Source: Dyadobacter sp. CY326
GTDB taxonomy: Bacteria; Bacteroidota; Bacteroidia; Cytophagales; Spirosomataceae
Reading direction: 5' to 3'
DNA: 64,000 nt
Assembly (NCBI RefSeq): GCF_021390515.1
Contig: NZ_JAJUXI010000005.1
Coordinates: forward strand, 62,001 to 126,000
Shown here: one piece after another, positions 41,304 to 51,272 of the stretch
Layout of the letters: each line of letters starts with the position of its first letter
How positions within the stretch are numbered: position 1 is the stretch's first letter
The notes under the pieces: model-generated
What the model was told of the DNA's origin: nothing
Seen by the model: the letters and a program-made list of their open reading frames with translations, nothing else
The model's database searches: none
Program-made: the position numbers and the translations under genes

Positions 41304-42482
41304 ATGGCTGCATTTACCCCCGAAGCTTTTAAAGAAGAACTCATCAACATTTTAAGTTATTGGGAAAAATACGGCCCTGATCCTGAAAAAGGCGGCTTTT
41401 ATGGGCAAGTTAACTACGACAACCAGCCTGTCAAGGATTCGCCGCGCTCAGTCGTTTTAACAGGTCGCATCCTGTGGACTTACTCCCTGGCCCACCGGCT
41501 TTTAAAACAAGCCAATTATCTTACGCTTGCCGACAGGGCTTATCAGCAATTGGTCAAAAACTTTTTTGATCCTGAGCACGGCGGTGTTTACTGGTCTGTA
41601 AATGCTGACGGCTCTCCGCTGGAAACGAAAAAACAGATTTACGGCAATGCGTTTGCCATGTATGGTTTAAGCGAATATTATCGTGTCACGCACCATCAGC
41701 CTGCGTTGGACCAGGCAAAAGCACTTTTTGATGTGATCGAAAAACATGCATTTGACCCGATCAATGGCGGTTATCGTGAAGCTTTTGCGCGTGACTGGTC
41801 TAAAACCGACGACTATATTTTGAGCAAAAGTCCGTGGAATAAAAGCATGAACACGCATTTGCATTTGGTGGAAGCTTACACAAATTTGTACAGCGTGTGG
41901 CCGGATAAAAAGCTGAGAAAGCAAACTGCGGACATGCTGGAAGCCATTGTGACACGCATTGTAAACCCTGAAACCAACACAATGCGGTTGTTTTTCGACG
42001 AGCAATGGAAGCCAAAAGACAACATTATTTCCTACGGTCATGACATTGAAGCATCATGGCTTTTGTTTGAAACGGCCGAGATTCTGCATGATGAAGAACT
42101 GATTGCAAAGTTGAAAAAAGTGTCGATTGCAATGGCCAATGCTGCAAGCAAAGGCCTGGCCGCTGACGGTGCGCTCAATTATGAATACGACCCGGCAACC
42201 AAACATTTGCAAACAGACAGAGCCTGGTGGGTCGCCGCCGAGCAGATGGTTGGCTTTTACAACGCATATCAACTGACAAAGGAAGAGCAGTTTGAGGTCA
42301 AAGCAGCGCGAAGCTGGGATTATGTGGTCGATAAGTTTGTGGACCATGAAAAAGGCGAATGGCATGGGACGGTCAAAGCGGACGGCACGCCGGTGAAAGG
42401 CGATAAGATCAACTTCTGGAAATGTCCATATCACAATGCCCGCGCTTGCGCAGAAATGTTACGACGCGTCTCAAAAGCTTGA
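41304..42482 (+). CDS. N-acylglucosamine/cellobiose 2-epimerase-family protein
   Basis: 392 residues, alpha/alpha6 barrel of the AGE family. Conserved pieces: RSVVLTGRILWTYSLAHRL, HLHLVEAYTNLY, YGHDIEASWLLFE and FWKCPYHNARAC, which hold the catalytic His and the substrate Arg. The length and the WKCPYHNAR motif favour cellobiose 2-epimerase. The enzyme epimerises beta-1,4-linked disaccharides in the cytosol, which suits the neighbouring saccharide-acting proteins. Confidence 0.87.
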   Translation: MAAFTPEAFKEELINILSYWEKYGPDPEKGGFYGQVNYDNQPVKDSPRSVVLTGRILWTYSLAHRLLKQANYLTLADRAYQQLVKNFFDPEHGGVYWSVNADGSPLETKKQIYGNAFAMYGLSEYYRVTHHQPALDQAKALFDVIEKHAFDPINGGYREAFARDWSKTDDYILSKSPWNKSMNTHLHLVEAYTNLYSVWPDKKLRKQTADMLEAIVTRIVNPETNTMRLFFDEQWKPKDNIISYGHDIEASWLLFETAEILHDEELIAKLKKVSIAMANAASKGLAADGALNYEYDPATKHLQTDRAWWVAAEQMVGFYNAYQLTKEEQFEVKAARSWDYVVDKFVDHEKGEWHGTVKADGTPVKGDKINFWKCPYHNARACAEMLRRVSKA

Positions 42483-42489
42483 CATTGAA

Positions 42490-44661
42490 TTAATTAAGGA
42501 ACATTTCATCAACAAGGAGCAGTGCTTTGTTGCCTTTGTTTTTGTGCCAATCGGGCATCTTACTCAATGGCTTAGCAACAATTTTCAAATAAGAAACATT
42601 TTGTGGCTTGAATGATCCCTGGACCGTTTTCAAGCTCGGCTTGTCACCCTTTGAAGGCATAGGCGCATTAATTTTTCCCAGTAATTTCAAATTTGACGCA
42701 TCGTCTCCGCCCCAGATCTCAACCGACTCCGGCGGAAAAATTCCCGTGTCTTCCTCCACCATATAGTGGATTCCCAACGAAGAAATAGTCACCGGTTTTT
42801 TAAATTCCGACACAAACGCCATTTCGTTATCTTTTGCGCCAGCCCAATTGTTCGCCCAGGCAGGATTGTTGGCACCGATTGCACCAAGTTTATGATCAAA
42901 GAATGTCTTAGCGCCCTCTGCCTGATGGACCCGGTTTAAGGGTTTGAGCAGGTTGACGCTGTCCGGCTTGTAAGCGCTTTTGAAAAATTCGAATATCGCC
43001 AAATCGCTGCCAAACCAGCCATTTTTAAATGCACGCGCCTTGATTATGCCGCTTTTGGTTACGATCATTTTATCGAAAAGCGGTGAATGAATGCTGTCGG
43101 GTTCGGTGCCGTCCGTTGTATAACGGATGTCAACATTCTTGATCGGATGGCGCAATTCCAATGCAAGCGACTCGGCAAAGATCGTTGAGTTGTTCTTCAC
43201 CTGGGGTGGATTGAGTTTGAGCGGATTTTTGCCATCATCCTTAAAGCCACCGATGATTTGCACGTTCTTATTTTCCTTTTGCAGGTTTTCGACATCAGCT
43301 GCTGTGAGTTTTGTATCCCAGACAGCCACCGTTTTGAGCGGTTTCAAATCAGGCAATAACGCTTTAAGATCGTTGAAACCGACATTTGTGCCCGATAATG
43401 TAAGGCTTTCCAAATGCTTTAAGGAAGCAAGTGATTTCAAACCATTGGCGGTTACGTCAGTAAAGTTGAGATCCAGTTTTCGCAGGTTCTCGAATTGCGC
43501 AACACTGCTCAAATCAGCGTCTTTAACAGGCATTTTGTTCAAATTAAGTGAGATAACCTGCTGCTTAATTTTACTCAGTTCATCCAGCTGCTTCACATCA
43601 TAAGTGGCGCTGTTGTAAATGTTAACCGCCAATGCCGGCGACTCCCTTGCTAAGGGTAAAATAGTCCGGTAATCGGTGTTGAGCTTGGCAATGGTTTCTT
43701 CGTCGGCATGCGGAAATTCATATTCGATTTCCTTCTTAATTGGCTGTAAATAAGCAACGGCAAGCAAACGTAGCGAGTCATTTGGGGCTAATGCTGTTAA
43801 TTTTTGTTTGAATTCGGCGTGTTCTTTTACCCAAAGCCTAAGCAGAGAAATTTCCTGCATAGTGAGCTGCGCCTTGCCCTTTGGCGGCATATGCTTTTTG
43901 TCCTCCATCGGCAAATGGAGCCGTTTCAACAACAAACTAATCGCCGGATTGCCCGCAACGAACAACTTCCCCGACTTCCCTCCTTTCAGCAACGCTGCTG
44001 CGTCTTCCAGATTAAGCTGGCCTTTCAGCTTGTCCGGGTTATGGCAGCTTGTGCATTTTTGCTCCAAAATCGGCTGGATCACATTGCTAAAAACAACGGC
44101 TTGGTCCAATGGAACAGCTGCAACAATTTTTTGATTATCAATGGGTTCCCAGATAAAATTACTGCCATGCGTTAATGCGGCGCCATAATGCCCCGTCATC
44201 ACCAATGCAATCACGGTCACAAATGCGCCCGCTTTCGCAATTGGAGCTTTATACCAACCCGAATTTCGAATAAAATAAATGATTGAAGCAATGAAGAAAA
44301 TACCGGCTCCTGTCCACTTGTGATAGGCGAGAATGTCGCCCGAATAACCGTCTTCTCTCGACAAAAACAGACCCATAACCACTGTAACGGCAGCAAATAA
44401 CGCGCCGACCAGAAGCAGGTTTTGCAGGAAATTTTTATAAAACAGATTGGTTGCATATTCAGGTTTGAAGCGAAAAAACTCAAAAAGCATTGCGATAAGC
44501 AAGATTACAATCGGGAAATGGAGGATCAGCGGATGCATGCGACCGACGGTCTGTAACCAGGCTGGAATGACCAGTTTGCTTTCGAAGATCAGTAAAAATA
44601 AAATGAAGATATTAGCGGCAACCAATAACTGTTCTGCAAAAACCCTGAATCTCAAATGCAT
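42490..44661 (-). CDS. DUF2231-cytochrome-type membrane protein with LRR and FN3-like regions
   Basis: 723 residues. Five N-terminal helices with MHPLILHFPIVILLIAML (DUF2231). A CxxCH haem site CTSCHNPDKLKGQLNLED (about 205) is a planctomycete-type cytochrome c domain. Then leucine-rich repeats (LDLNFTDVTANGLKSLASLK, LESLTLSGTNVGFNDL), a chitobiase-type piece (IRYTTDGTEPDSIHSPL) and a galactose-binding-like end. Third gene of the leftward operon. The fusion suggests a surface redox/recognition role; details unknown. Confidence 0.85.
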   Translation of the reverse strand: MHLRFRVFAEQLLVAANIFILFLLIFESKLVIPAWLQTVGRMHPLILHFPIVILLIAMLFEFFRFKPEYATNLFYKNFLQNLLLVGALFAAVTVVMGLFLSREDGYSGDILAYHKWTGAGIFFIASIIYFIRNSGWYKAPIAKAGAFVTVIALVMTGHYGAALTHGSNFIWEPIDNQKIVAAVPLDQAVVFSNVIQPILEQKCTSCHNPDKLKGQLNLEDAAALLKGGKSGKLFVAGNPAISLLLKRLHLPMEDKKHMPPKGKAQLTMQEISLLRLWVKEHAEFKQKLTALAPNDSLRLLAVAYLQPIKKEIEYEFPHADEETIAKLNTDYRTILPLARESPALAVNIYNSATYDVKQLDELSKIKQQVISLNLNKMPVKDADLSSVAQFENLRKLDLNFTDVTANGLKSLASLKHLESLTLSGTNVGFNDLKALLPDLKPLKTVAVWDTKLTAADVENLQKENKNVQIIGGFKDDGKNPLKLNPPQVKNNSTIFAESLALELRHPIKNVDIRYTTDGTEPDSIHSPLFDKMIVTKSGIIKARAFKNGWFGSDLAIFEFFKSAYKPDSVNLLKPLNRVHQAEGAKTFFDHKLGAIGANNPAWANNWAGAKDNEMAFVSEFKKPVTISSLGIHYMVEEDTGIFPPESVEIWGGDDASNLKLLGKINAPMPSKGDKPSLKTVQGSFKPQNVSYLKIVAKPLSKMPDWHKNKGNKALLLVDEMFLN

Positions 44662-44699
44662 TAAAAATAGCTGATAAAGTTTAATCCACGCGTTGCTGC

Positions 44700-46154
44700 T
44701 TAACTAATAATGTCCTTCACAACCTTACCTGAGACATCAGTCAGGCGATATCTTCTTCCCAAATGTTTGAAGACTAACTTTTCATGGTTCAAGCCGAGCT
44801 GATGCAGCACAGTTGCCTGAAAATCATGCACATGCACCGGATCTTTTGCAATGTTATATCCAAGTTCATCCGTTTCGCCGTAAACCATTCCCGGCTTGAT
44901 TCCGCCTCCTGCCATCCATATGGTGAAGCATCTCGGGTGGTGATCGCGGCCGTAATTGTCGGCGGTAAGCTTGCCCTGAGTGTAACTTGTCCGGCCAAAC
45001 TCCCCGCCCCAAATTACGAGCGTTTCGTCCAGTAACCCGCGCTGTTTCAGGTCCGTAACCAATGCGGCCGACGCTTGGTCCACATCCATGGCCTGTTTTG
45101 CAATTTCAAATGGCAAGTTGCCGTGCTGGTCCCAGCCCTGATGATAAAGCTGCACAAACCGGACGCCATTTTCGGATAGTTTTCGTGCGAGCAAACAATT
45201 GGCCGCATAAGTGCCGGGAACAAGACATTCCGGGCCATAAAGCTTGATAATGTCGTCGGATTCTTTGGACAAATCCATCACTTCGGGCACCGCAGTTTGC
45301 ATGCGATAAGCCATTTCGTATTGTTTGATTTTGGCAGAAATCTCGGGATCGCCAAATTCCTGGTATGACAGCTCATTGAGTTGCGAGAGATTGTCGAGCA
45401 TCTCCCTGCGGTCGTGCCGGTCCATTCCCTCAGGGTCGCGCAAATATAAAACCGGATCTTCACCTTTGCTGAATTGCACACCCTGGTGCACGGAATCCAG
45501 AAAACCATTGGACCACAATTTTGAATAGACACCTTGGCCATTGCCTACGCCGCGCGAAAGCAGAACGGTGAAATTCGGCAGATTTTTGTTCTCATTACCA
45601 AGTCCGTAACTAAGCCACGAACCCATACTCGGGCGGTTTCCCTGTTGCGAACCTGTTTGCAGGAATGTTAAAGCTGGATCGTGGTTAATGGCCTCCGTGT
45701 ACATTGATTTTACAAAGCAAAGATCATTCACGATCTTGGCCGTGTAAGGCATCAAATCACTCACCCAAGCACGCGATTCGCCATATTGCTTGAAATCAAC
45801 GAACGAACCGACAAGCGGAAAAGACGCCTGATTGGCTGTCATGCCTGTTAAGCGCTGGGTTCCGCGAACAGACGGCGGAATTTCTTTGCCTAGCATTTCA
45901 CGGAGTTTGGGTTTGTAATCAAACAGCTCCTGCTGCGAAGGCGCGCCATTTTGAAACAAATAAATGACCCGTTTCGCTTTCGGAGCAAAATGAGGAATGC
46001 CTGGCGCCAGCCCTTCTTCTTCCAGCCCTCCCCCATTCAGCAGATCGGGCATCAGCAGCGAGCCTAACGCAACACTTCCCAGGCCCAGGCTCATGGAAGA
46101 CAAAAAACGTCTTCTGTTGAAATTAAATCCGTGCTCTAATATTTCCTTTTCCAT
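44700..46154 (-). CDS. DUF1501 (sulfatase-related) protein with Tat signal
   Basis: 484 residues. Twin-arginine start NFNRRRFLSSMSLGLGSVALG. The DUF1501 core includes YLFQNGAPSQQELFDYKP, GSWLSYGLGNENKNLPNF, QLYHQGWDQHGNL, EFGRTSYTQ and GRDHHPRCFTIWMAGGGIKPG, with metal-binding His and Asp as in alkaline-phosphatase/sulfatase relatives. Exported folded. Between the DUF1549/1553 protein upstream and the DUF2231 protein downstream. Confidence 0.9.
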   Translation of the reverse strand: MEKEILEHGFNFNRRRFLSSMSLGLGSVALGSLLMPDLLNGGGLEEEGLAPGIPHFAPKAKRVIYLFQNGAPSQQELFDYKPKLREMLGKEIPPSVRGTQRLTGMTANQASFPLVGSFVDFKQYGESRAWVSDLMPYTAKIVNDLCFVKSMYTEAINHDPALTFLQTGSQQGNRPSMGSWLSYGLGNENKNLPNFTVLLSRGVGNGQGVYSKLWSNGFLDSVHQGVQFSKGEDPVLYLRDPEGMDRHDRREMLDNLSQLNELSYQEFGDPEISAKIKQYEMAYRMQTAVPEVMDLSKESDDIIKLYGPECLVPGTYAANCLLARKLSENGVRFVQLYHQGWDQHGNLPFEIAKQAMDVDQASAALVTDLKQRGLLDETLVIWGGEFGRTSYTQGKLTADNYGRDHHPRCFTIWMAGGGIKPGMVYGETDELGYNIAKDPVHVHDFQATVLHQLGLNHEKLVFKHLGRRYRLTDVSGKVVKDIIS

Positions 46155-46187
46155 ATGCTTGCAAACTTCGGCCGTAAGCCATCCGCT

Positions 46188-48509
46188 TTAAGATTTTGTT
46201 ATGGTTTCTTCCAGATTGTAAATCGTAGAAATTACGCGCATCAATGCTGCCTGCGCCTTTTTATCCACGTTCCGTGTCAATGGATATTCTCCGACCGCCA
46301 CCATTTTTTCCGCTATCGCCGGCTTAATGGATCGCAATTGTTTGTCATAATAAGCCGTCAGCACATCCAGTTCTTTTTCATTTGGCTTTCTGCAAACGAT
46401 GAGCCTAAATGCCTTGATAATCTTGTCTTTGCCGATGGTTTTTTCCTGTAAAAGCTTGGCTGCCAGCACGCGTGACGCTTCCAGCACAGCCGGATCATTC
46501 ATCATTACCAAGGCCTGCAATGGCGTGTTGGTTTTAAGCCTTTTCACCTCGCATAAATCGCGATTACTGGCGTCGAATATGCTCATGGTCGGCGGCGGAA
46601 CCGTCCTTTTGATCAATGTGTACATGCCGCGGCGATACAATGCACCACCATGATCCTGGTTATAAACTGACAGCAATCCACGCCCCGAAGTGGCGCCTTC
46701 CCAGAGTCCGGCAGGCTGGTAAGGCTTCACGCTCGGACCGCCTATGGTTTTGTTGAGCAAGCCGCTGCTGGCAAGCACGAGGTCTTTGATAAATTCGGCA
46801 TGAATACGATAACGCGGGCCACGGGCGAGTAAAATGTTATCGGGGTCCGTGGCAAGTTTTTCTTTTGTAATAACTGCCGACTGCTTGTAAGTTGCCGAAG
46901 TAACCATTTGCTTTACAAGGCGTTTAATGTCCCAATTGTGTTCCATAAAGTCGGTTGCGAGCCAGTCGAGCAAGGCGGGATGTGACGGAAGTTCACCTTG
47001 CATACCAAAGTCGCCGGAGGTTTTAACAATGCCTTTTCCGAAAAATTCCTGCCATAGAATGTTTACATAAACTCTTGCAGTCAAAGGATTTCGTTTATCA
47101 AAAAGCCATTTGGAAAGTCCTAACCTATTTTTCGGAAGGTTTTTATCAAATGGCAAAATGGAGGCTGGTGTTGCAGGCTGCACTTCCTCGCCCGGCGCGT
47201 CGTAAACGCCGCGTTTGAGAATGTGCGTTTTCCGTAATGTGTCCAGATCGCCCATTACGGAAACAATGAGCTGATTTGTATCCGGCTTATTGATGAAAGT
47301 CAGGATCTTTTTCACATCGTCATTGCTAATCTCCATCAACGGTTTCTTGGCATAAGTTTCAGGACCGCCGATAACCGATTCAATGCCCACTTCTTTGACA
47401 TTGTTGAAAAAGGCGAACATCTGATAATATTCTTTTTGCGAAAACGGGTCGTATTTGTGGTCGTGGCAATGCGCACATTCGAGTGTGACTCCGAGTAACC
47501 CTTTGCCAAACAAGTCGTTGCGATCCGTCACATACATGACGCGATATTCTTCGGGGATGACGCCGCCTTCTTCGGTAATTTTATGATTTCGGTTAAAACC
47601 TGTCGCAAGCAATTGTTCTTTGGAACTGTTAGGCAGCAAATCACCGGCTAACTGCCAAGTTACGAAGTCATTATAATGCATATTTTCGTTGAATGCGTGG
47701 ATCACCCAGTCGCGCCAGGGCCATTGCGTGCGGTAACCATCATCCTGATAACCGTGTGAATCTGCATAACGGGCCAGATCAAGCCAGTGAAGCGACATCT
47801 TTTCACCATAAGCGGGAGTTTTCAAAAGCTGATCAACCATTTTATCATATGCCATTTCACTATTGTCGGCCATGAATTCGTCCATCATTTGCAATGTCGG
47901 AGGCAATCCGGTGAGGTCCAGGGCGAGTCGTTTGAGAAGTCGCTCTTTGTCCGCTTCCTCATTGGGTTCAAGGCCTTTTTGCTCCTGCTTTTCGAGGATG
48001 AAATAATCGATCTCATTTTTTGGCCAATCCTTTTGCCCAACTTCCGGCAATGCTGGTTTTTTTGGCGCGACAAAGGCCCAGTGCTTTTCATATTTGGCAC
48101 CTTGTTTGATCCATTTTTCAATCAGATCTATTTCGCGTTGTGTCAGTTTCAGATTGGAGCCCGCGGGCGGCATGCGCAGTGACGTGTCGGGTGAAGTAAT
48201 GCGCAAAAAAACCTCGGACAACTCTGGCTTTCCTGCCACGAGTGCATGCGCTTTGGGATTTTCCTGCATTGCTTTGAAAGCACTTTCAGCCACGTCCAAT
48301 CTCAGCCCGGCCTCTCGCTTGTTGGCGTCCGGGCCGTGACATGCGAGGCACTTGTCAGACAGGATCGGGCGAATGTCGAAGTTGTAGCTAACCTCCTTTG
48401 GAATCGCCTCTTCAACAGCCTGGTTGTCTGTTGATTTGTTGCAGGCCTGGAAACAAAATGCCAATCCTGCCAGCAGCATAGCCGCAAATGAACTTCCTCT
48501 AAAAATCAT
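46188..48509 (-). CDS. Planctomycete-type cytochrome c/DUF1549/DUF1553 lipoprotein
   Basis: 773 residues from the ATG at 48509 (MIFRGSSFAAMLLAGLAFC, lipobox CFQAC). PSCyt1 haem motif CLACHGPDANKREAGLRLD (about 50), DUF1549 (LALDLTGLPPTLQMMDEFM, WLDLARYADSHGYQDDG) and DUF1553 (NPLTARVYVNILWQEFFGKG, NRDLCEVKRLKTNTPLQAL). First gene of the operon that goes on to DUF1501 and DUF2231. Such gene pairs are linked to degradation of complex glycans, chiefly in planctomycetes and some Bacteroidota. Confidence 0.92.
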   Translation of the reverse strand: MIFRGSSFAAMLLAGLAFCFQACNKSTDNQAVEEAIPKEVSYNFDIRPILSDKCLACHGPDANKREAGLRLDVAESAFKAMQENPKAHALVAGKPELSEVFLRITSPDTSLRMPPAGSNLKLTQREIDLIEKWIKQGAKYEKHWAFVAPKKPALPEVGQKDWPKNEIDYFILEKQEQKGLEPNEEADKERLLKRLALDLTGLPPTLQMMDEFMADNSEMAYDKMVDQLLKTPAYGEKMSLHWLDLARYADSHGYQDDGYRTQWPWRDWVIHAFNENMHYNDFVTWQLAGDLLPNSSKEQLLATGFNRNHKITEEGGVIPEEYRVMYVTDRNDLFGKGLLGVTLECAHCHDHKYDPFSQKEYYQMFAFFNNVKEVGIESVIGGPETYAKKPLMEISNDDVKKILTFINKPDTNQLIVSVMGDLDTLRKTHILKRGVYDAPGEEVQPATPASILPFDKNLPKNRLGLSKWLFDKRNPLTARVYVNILWQEFFGKGIVKTSGDFGMQGELPSHPALLDWLATDFMEHNWDIKRLVKQMVTSATYKQSAVITKEKLATDPDNILLARGPRYRIHAEFIKDLVLASSGLLNKTIGGPSVKPYQPAGLWEGATSGRGLLSVYNQDHGGALYRRGMYTLIKRTVPPPTMSIFDASNRDLCEVKRLKTNTPLQALVMMNDPAVLEASRVLAAKLLQEKTIGKDKIIKAFRLIVCRKPNEKELDVLTAYYDKQLRSIKPAIAEKMVAVGEYPLTRNVDKKAQAALMRVISTIYNLEETITKS

Positions 48510-48662
48510 ATCCGTGGGTTCAGGTAGCAAATGGACATTTTTACTTAATATAACTAATTAACTAAAAAAATGTACATTTATTCGGACAATAATGTTGATT
48601 TCTCTATCAGTAACTGTCCTGCTCTATGCTGTTTCTTAACCAAATCAATCGCCTATCTCGCT

Positions 48663-49310
48663 ATGAATCAACGGTTAGCTTTACCCATTCTACTTTTTGT
48701 TGCCATTCTAACCGGCTTCGCACCGGCCAAAATCGGCGTATTTGAGCAAAATGCCGACATCGGCAATCCCAAGGTCGCTGGTTCATCCAAATTTGACCCG
48801 GCAACAAATGTTTACACCATGAAAGGCGCGGGTTATAACATTTGGTTTGAGCGCGATGAGTTTCAATATCTGTTCCGAAAATTGAGTGGTGATTTCACCG
48901 TCACGGCCGACTTTGCATTTGTTGGGACGGGCACAGATCCGCACCGGAAAGTCGGTTGGATGGTCCGTGAATCCAATGCTGGCGACGCATCACATTTGAG
49001 CGCCGTGCTGCATGGCGACGGGCTTTCTGTGCTGCAATGGCGCGTCGAGAAAGGCAAAATGATGCGTGACCCGGAAGATGAAATTTTTAGTAAAGAGAAG
49101 ACCTTTCAGACCATTCAAATTGAAAGAAAGGGAAATAATTATATCATGCGGGCCGCCGCGAAAGGCGCTACATTACAGGAAGTTGGCGCGCATGAAATGG
49201 AGAATTTAGGTAAAGAAGTGATGGTCGGCTTGTTTATCTGTTCGCATAACCCAGCCGTTTTGGAAGAAGCACAAATTTCGAATGTGAAAATCGTTTCGAA
49301 CAACCAATAA
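48663..49310 (+). CDS. Secreted DUF1349/concanavalin-like protein
   Basis: 215 residues from the ATG at 48663 (MNQRLALPILLFVAILTGF). A jelly-roll pattern: GAGYNIWFERDEFQYLFRK, DFTVTADFAFVGTGTDPHRK, AGDASHLSAVLHGDGLSVLQW. Looks like a DUF1349 or LamG-like carbohydrate-binding domain. Divergent from the cytochrome/DUF1553 gene and likely co-regulated with it, though that is inference. Confidence 0.72.
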   Translation: MNQRLALPILLFVAILTGFAPAKIGVFEQNADIGNPKVAGSSKFDPATNVYTMKGAGYNIWFERDEFQYLFRKLSGDFTVTADFAFVGTGTDPHRKVGWMVRESNAGDASHLSAVLHGDGLSVLQWRVEKGKMMRDPEDEIFSKEKTFQTIQIERKGNNYIMRAAAKGATLQEVGAHEMENLGKEVMVGLFICSHNPAVLEEAQISNVKIVSNNQ

Positions 49311-49315
49311 CATTG

Positions 49316-49349
49316 GCCTCGTTCATCTCAGAAATGAACGAGGCTTTTT
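49316..49349. terminator. Bidirectional terminator between the DUF1349-like and DUF885 genes
   Basis: GCCTCGTTCAT (49316-49326) pairs with ATGAACGAGGC (49334-49344), followed by TTTTT. Confidence 0.85.
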
Positions 49350-49352
49350 AAA

Positions 49353-51125
49353 CTACTTTTTCGCCGTGATCCAGACATTGACTTTGTCTTCCAGCAATTT
49401 CAAAGGCACGCAGCCCGATTCCAAAACAAGCTTGTGGAATTCTTTTATATCAAATTTCGAAGCCAGTTCCTTCTCCGCTTTTGAGCGTAACTCCCTGATT
49501 TTTAACTGCCCGATCTTATAAGAAAGCGCCTGTCCGCCACCGGCCATGTAACGCTCGATTTCCGCCGTAATGCTCTCTTCCGACTCCGCCTCATGGTCCA
49601 GCGAATATTGGATTGCCTGCTCGCGCGTCCAGCCCTTTGAATGCAGGCCCGTGTCAACAACCAGCCGGATCGCGCGGTGCATTTCACCGCTTAGCATACC
49701 AAAATATTGATAAGGGTCCGTGTAAAGCCCCAATTCTTTTCCCAAGGATTCGCAATACAATGCCCAACCTTCGCCATACGCGCTATACCAGAGATTTTGC
49801 CTGAATTCCGGCAGATTTTCATTTTCCTGCTGCAAAGAAATCTGATAATGGTGACCCGGGATCGCTTCGTGCAGAAACAAGCTTTCGTCCGAGACCACAT
49901 TGTATTTTTTCACATCCGGAATTGGCACGTAAAACACGCCCGGCCTCGAACCATCCGCTAATCCCGGATTGTATTCCGCCGAAGCTGACGCCTCTCTGAA
50001 AGCCTCCGTTCTGCGCACTTCGAAGGCTGTTTTGGGTGTGAGTTCGAAGAGCTTTTGCAGGTTAGGCTTCATGGTTTCATGAATTTTGTTAAAATGCTTG
50101 ATCACGTCTTCCGGCTTGGTGAAAGGCATCAGTTTTTTGTTTTCGCGCACATCATTGAAGAACGATTTCAGGTCGCCCTTATAACCAACCTGCTCCTTAA
50201 CCCGCTCCATTTCACCCGAAATCCGCGCAACTTCGGCCAGTCCCAATTTGTGGATCTGGTCGGCGGTCATTTCGGTTGTTGTAAAATATTTGATGTAATA
50301 ATCATACATCGCCTTCCCGTTGGGCAGCGCATCAAAGCCATTTGTCATTCGCCCGGCGGATAAATATTCTGTTGCTACGAAGTCATGCAGCTTTTTGAAT
50401 GTAGGAATGATCTTCGTTTCGACCATTGCTGCGTAGGCTTTTTCCAGGCGCTGTTTGTCGTCGTCTGAAAAATCCTTTGGGAAATTTTTAGCAGGCGTGT
50501 AAAAAAGATGCGCGGTTACGGGGCCGTGATCCATGTCAGCCAGCTGCGGGATCATCTTCTTTATCAAAGGTTTTGGCAAAACATAACCTTGCTTGATCCC
50601 CTTTTTCATGTTCACAAGCGCCGTATCGCACCAAACGACGAAGCCGTCTGCACGTTTGAGCCAGTTTTCGTAATCCTTCACTGTTTTGAATGGCTGAACG
50701 CTGGACCCGCTGGCCATTTGTCCGATCATTAAATGCGTGGAAAAGATCTGGTTCAGCGGCATTAATTCGGTTGGATATTTGAGGCCTTCCAGATTGATAT
50801 CACATTCCCACTGCAAAAGATCCCAGCTGGTTTTTTCTTCCGAAGAGAGTTTTTCACGGTCGTATTTCGCAAGTTGCGACTTATATTTTTCAAAGAATGC
50901 TTCAATTTTAGACTTGCCGGTTTGCGTTAAGTCGTCCGACATGCGGTCATTGAAACGGTTATCCCCATTCATCGTTGCTTCGAGCGGGAACAATGCGAGC
51001 CGTTCTTCATAATAATTGGCAAAAACCTCTTTAATCGGCTGTGAGGCCTCTTCCTTGGCTGCTTTTTGTTGACAAGATTGCATAGCGGCTCCTAAAACAA
51101 TGAAGAATAAAATGATTTTCAGCAT
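49353..51125 (-). CDS. DUF885-family peptidase-like lipoprotein
   Basis: 590 residues from the ATG at 51125 (MLKIILFFIVLGAAMQSC, lipobox MQSC). The zinc-like site HEAIPGHHYQISLQQ (about 440) and the end GWTREQAIQYSLDH fit the family, which is distantly linked to M32-type carboxypeptidases. Predicted exopeptidase in the periplasm or outer membrane; substrate unknown. Confidence 0.87.
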   Translation of the reverse strand: MLKIILFFIVLGAAMQSCQQKAAKEEASQPIKEVFANYYEERLALFPLEATMNGDNRFNDRMSDDLTQTGKSKIEAFFEKYKSQLAKYDREKLSSEEKTSWDLLQWECDINLEGLKYPTELMPLNQIFSTHLMIGQMASGSSVQPFKTVKDYENWLKRADGFVVWCDTALVNMKKGIKQGYVLPKPLIKKMIPQLADMDHGPVTAHLFYTPAKNFPKDFSDDDKQRLEKAYAAMVETKIIPTFKKLHDFVATEYLSAGRMTNGFDALPNGKAMYDYYIKYFTTTEMTADQIHKLGLAEVARISGEMERVKEQVGYKGDLKSFFNDVRENKKLMPFTKPEDVIKHFNKIHETMKPNLQKLFELTPKTAFEVRRTEAFREASASAEYNPGLADGSRPGVFYVPIPDVKKYNVVSDESLFLHEAIPGHHYQISLQQENENLPEFRQNLWYSAYGEGWALYCESLGKELGLYTDPYQYFGMLSGEMHRAIRLVVDTGLHSKGWTREQAIQYSLDHEAESEESITAEIERYMAGGGQALSYKIGQLKIRELRSKAEKELASKFDIKEFHKLVLESGCVPLKLLEDKVNVWITAKK

Positions 51126-51242
51126 GATCGGGTGAATTGGCGGATTGATAATTAAGGCTTCTCTGGCTGGTGAATCAGCGACATAAATATCGCTTTTAAA
51201 CGAATATGACAACTTATTAAGCGCTCTTTTAATTAATTATAA

Positions 51243-51250
51243 TAGGTTTG
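51243..51250 (+). promoter_or_regulatory. Putative -7 box for the methyltransferase-ribokinase pair
   Basis: TAGGTTTG fits TAnnTTTG, 22 bases ahead of the ATG at 51273. No clear -33 element. Confidence 0.35.
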
Positions 51251-51272
51251 CATTCTTACCAATTTGCTCGCC

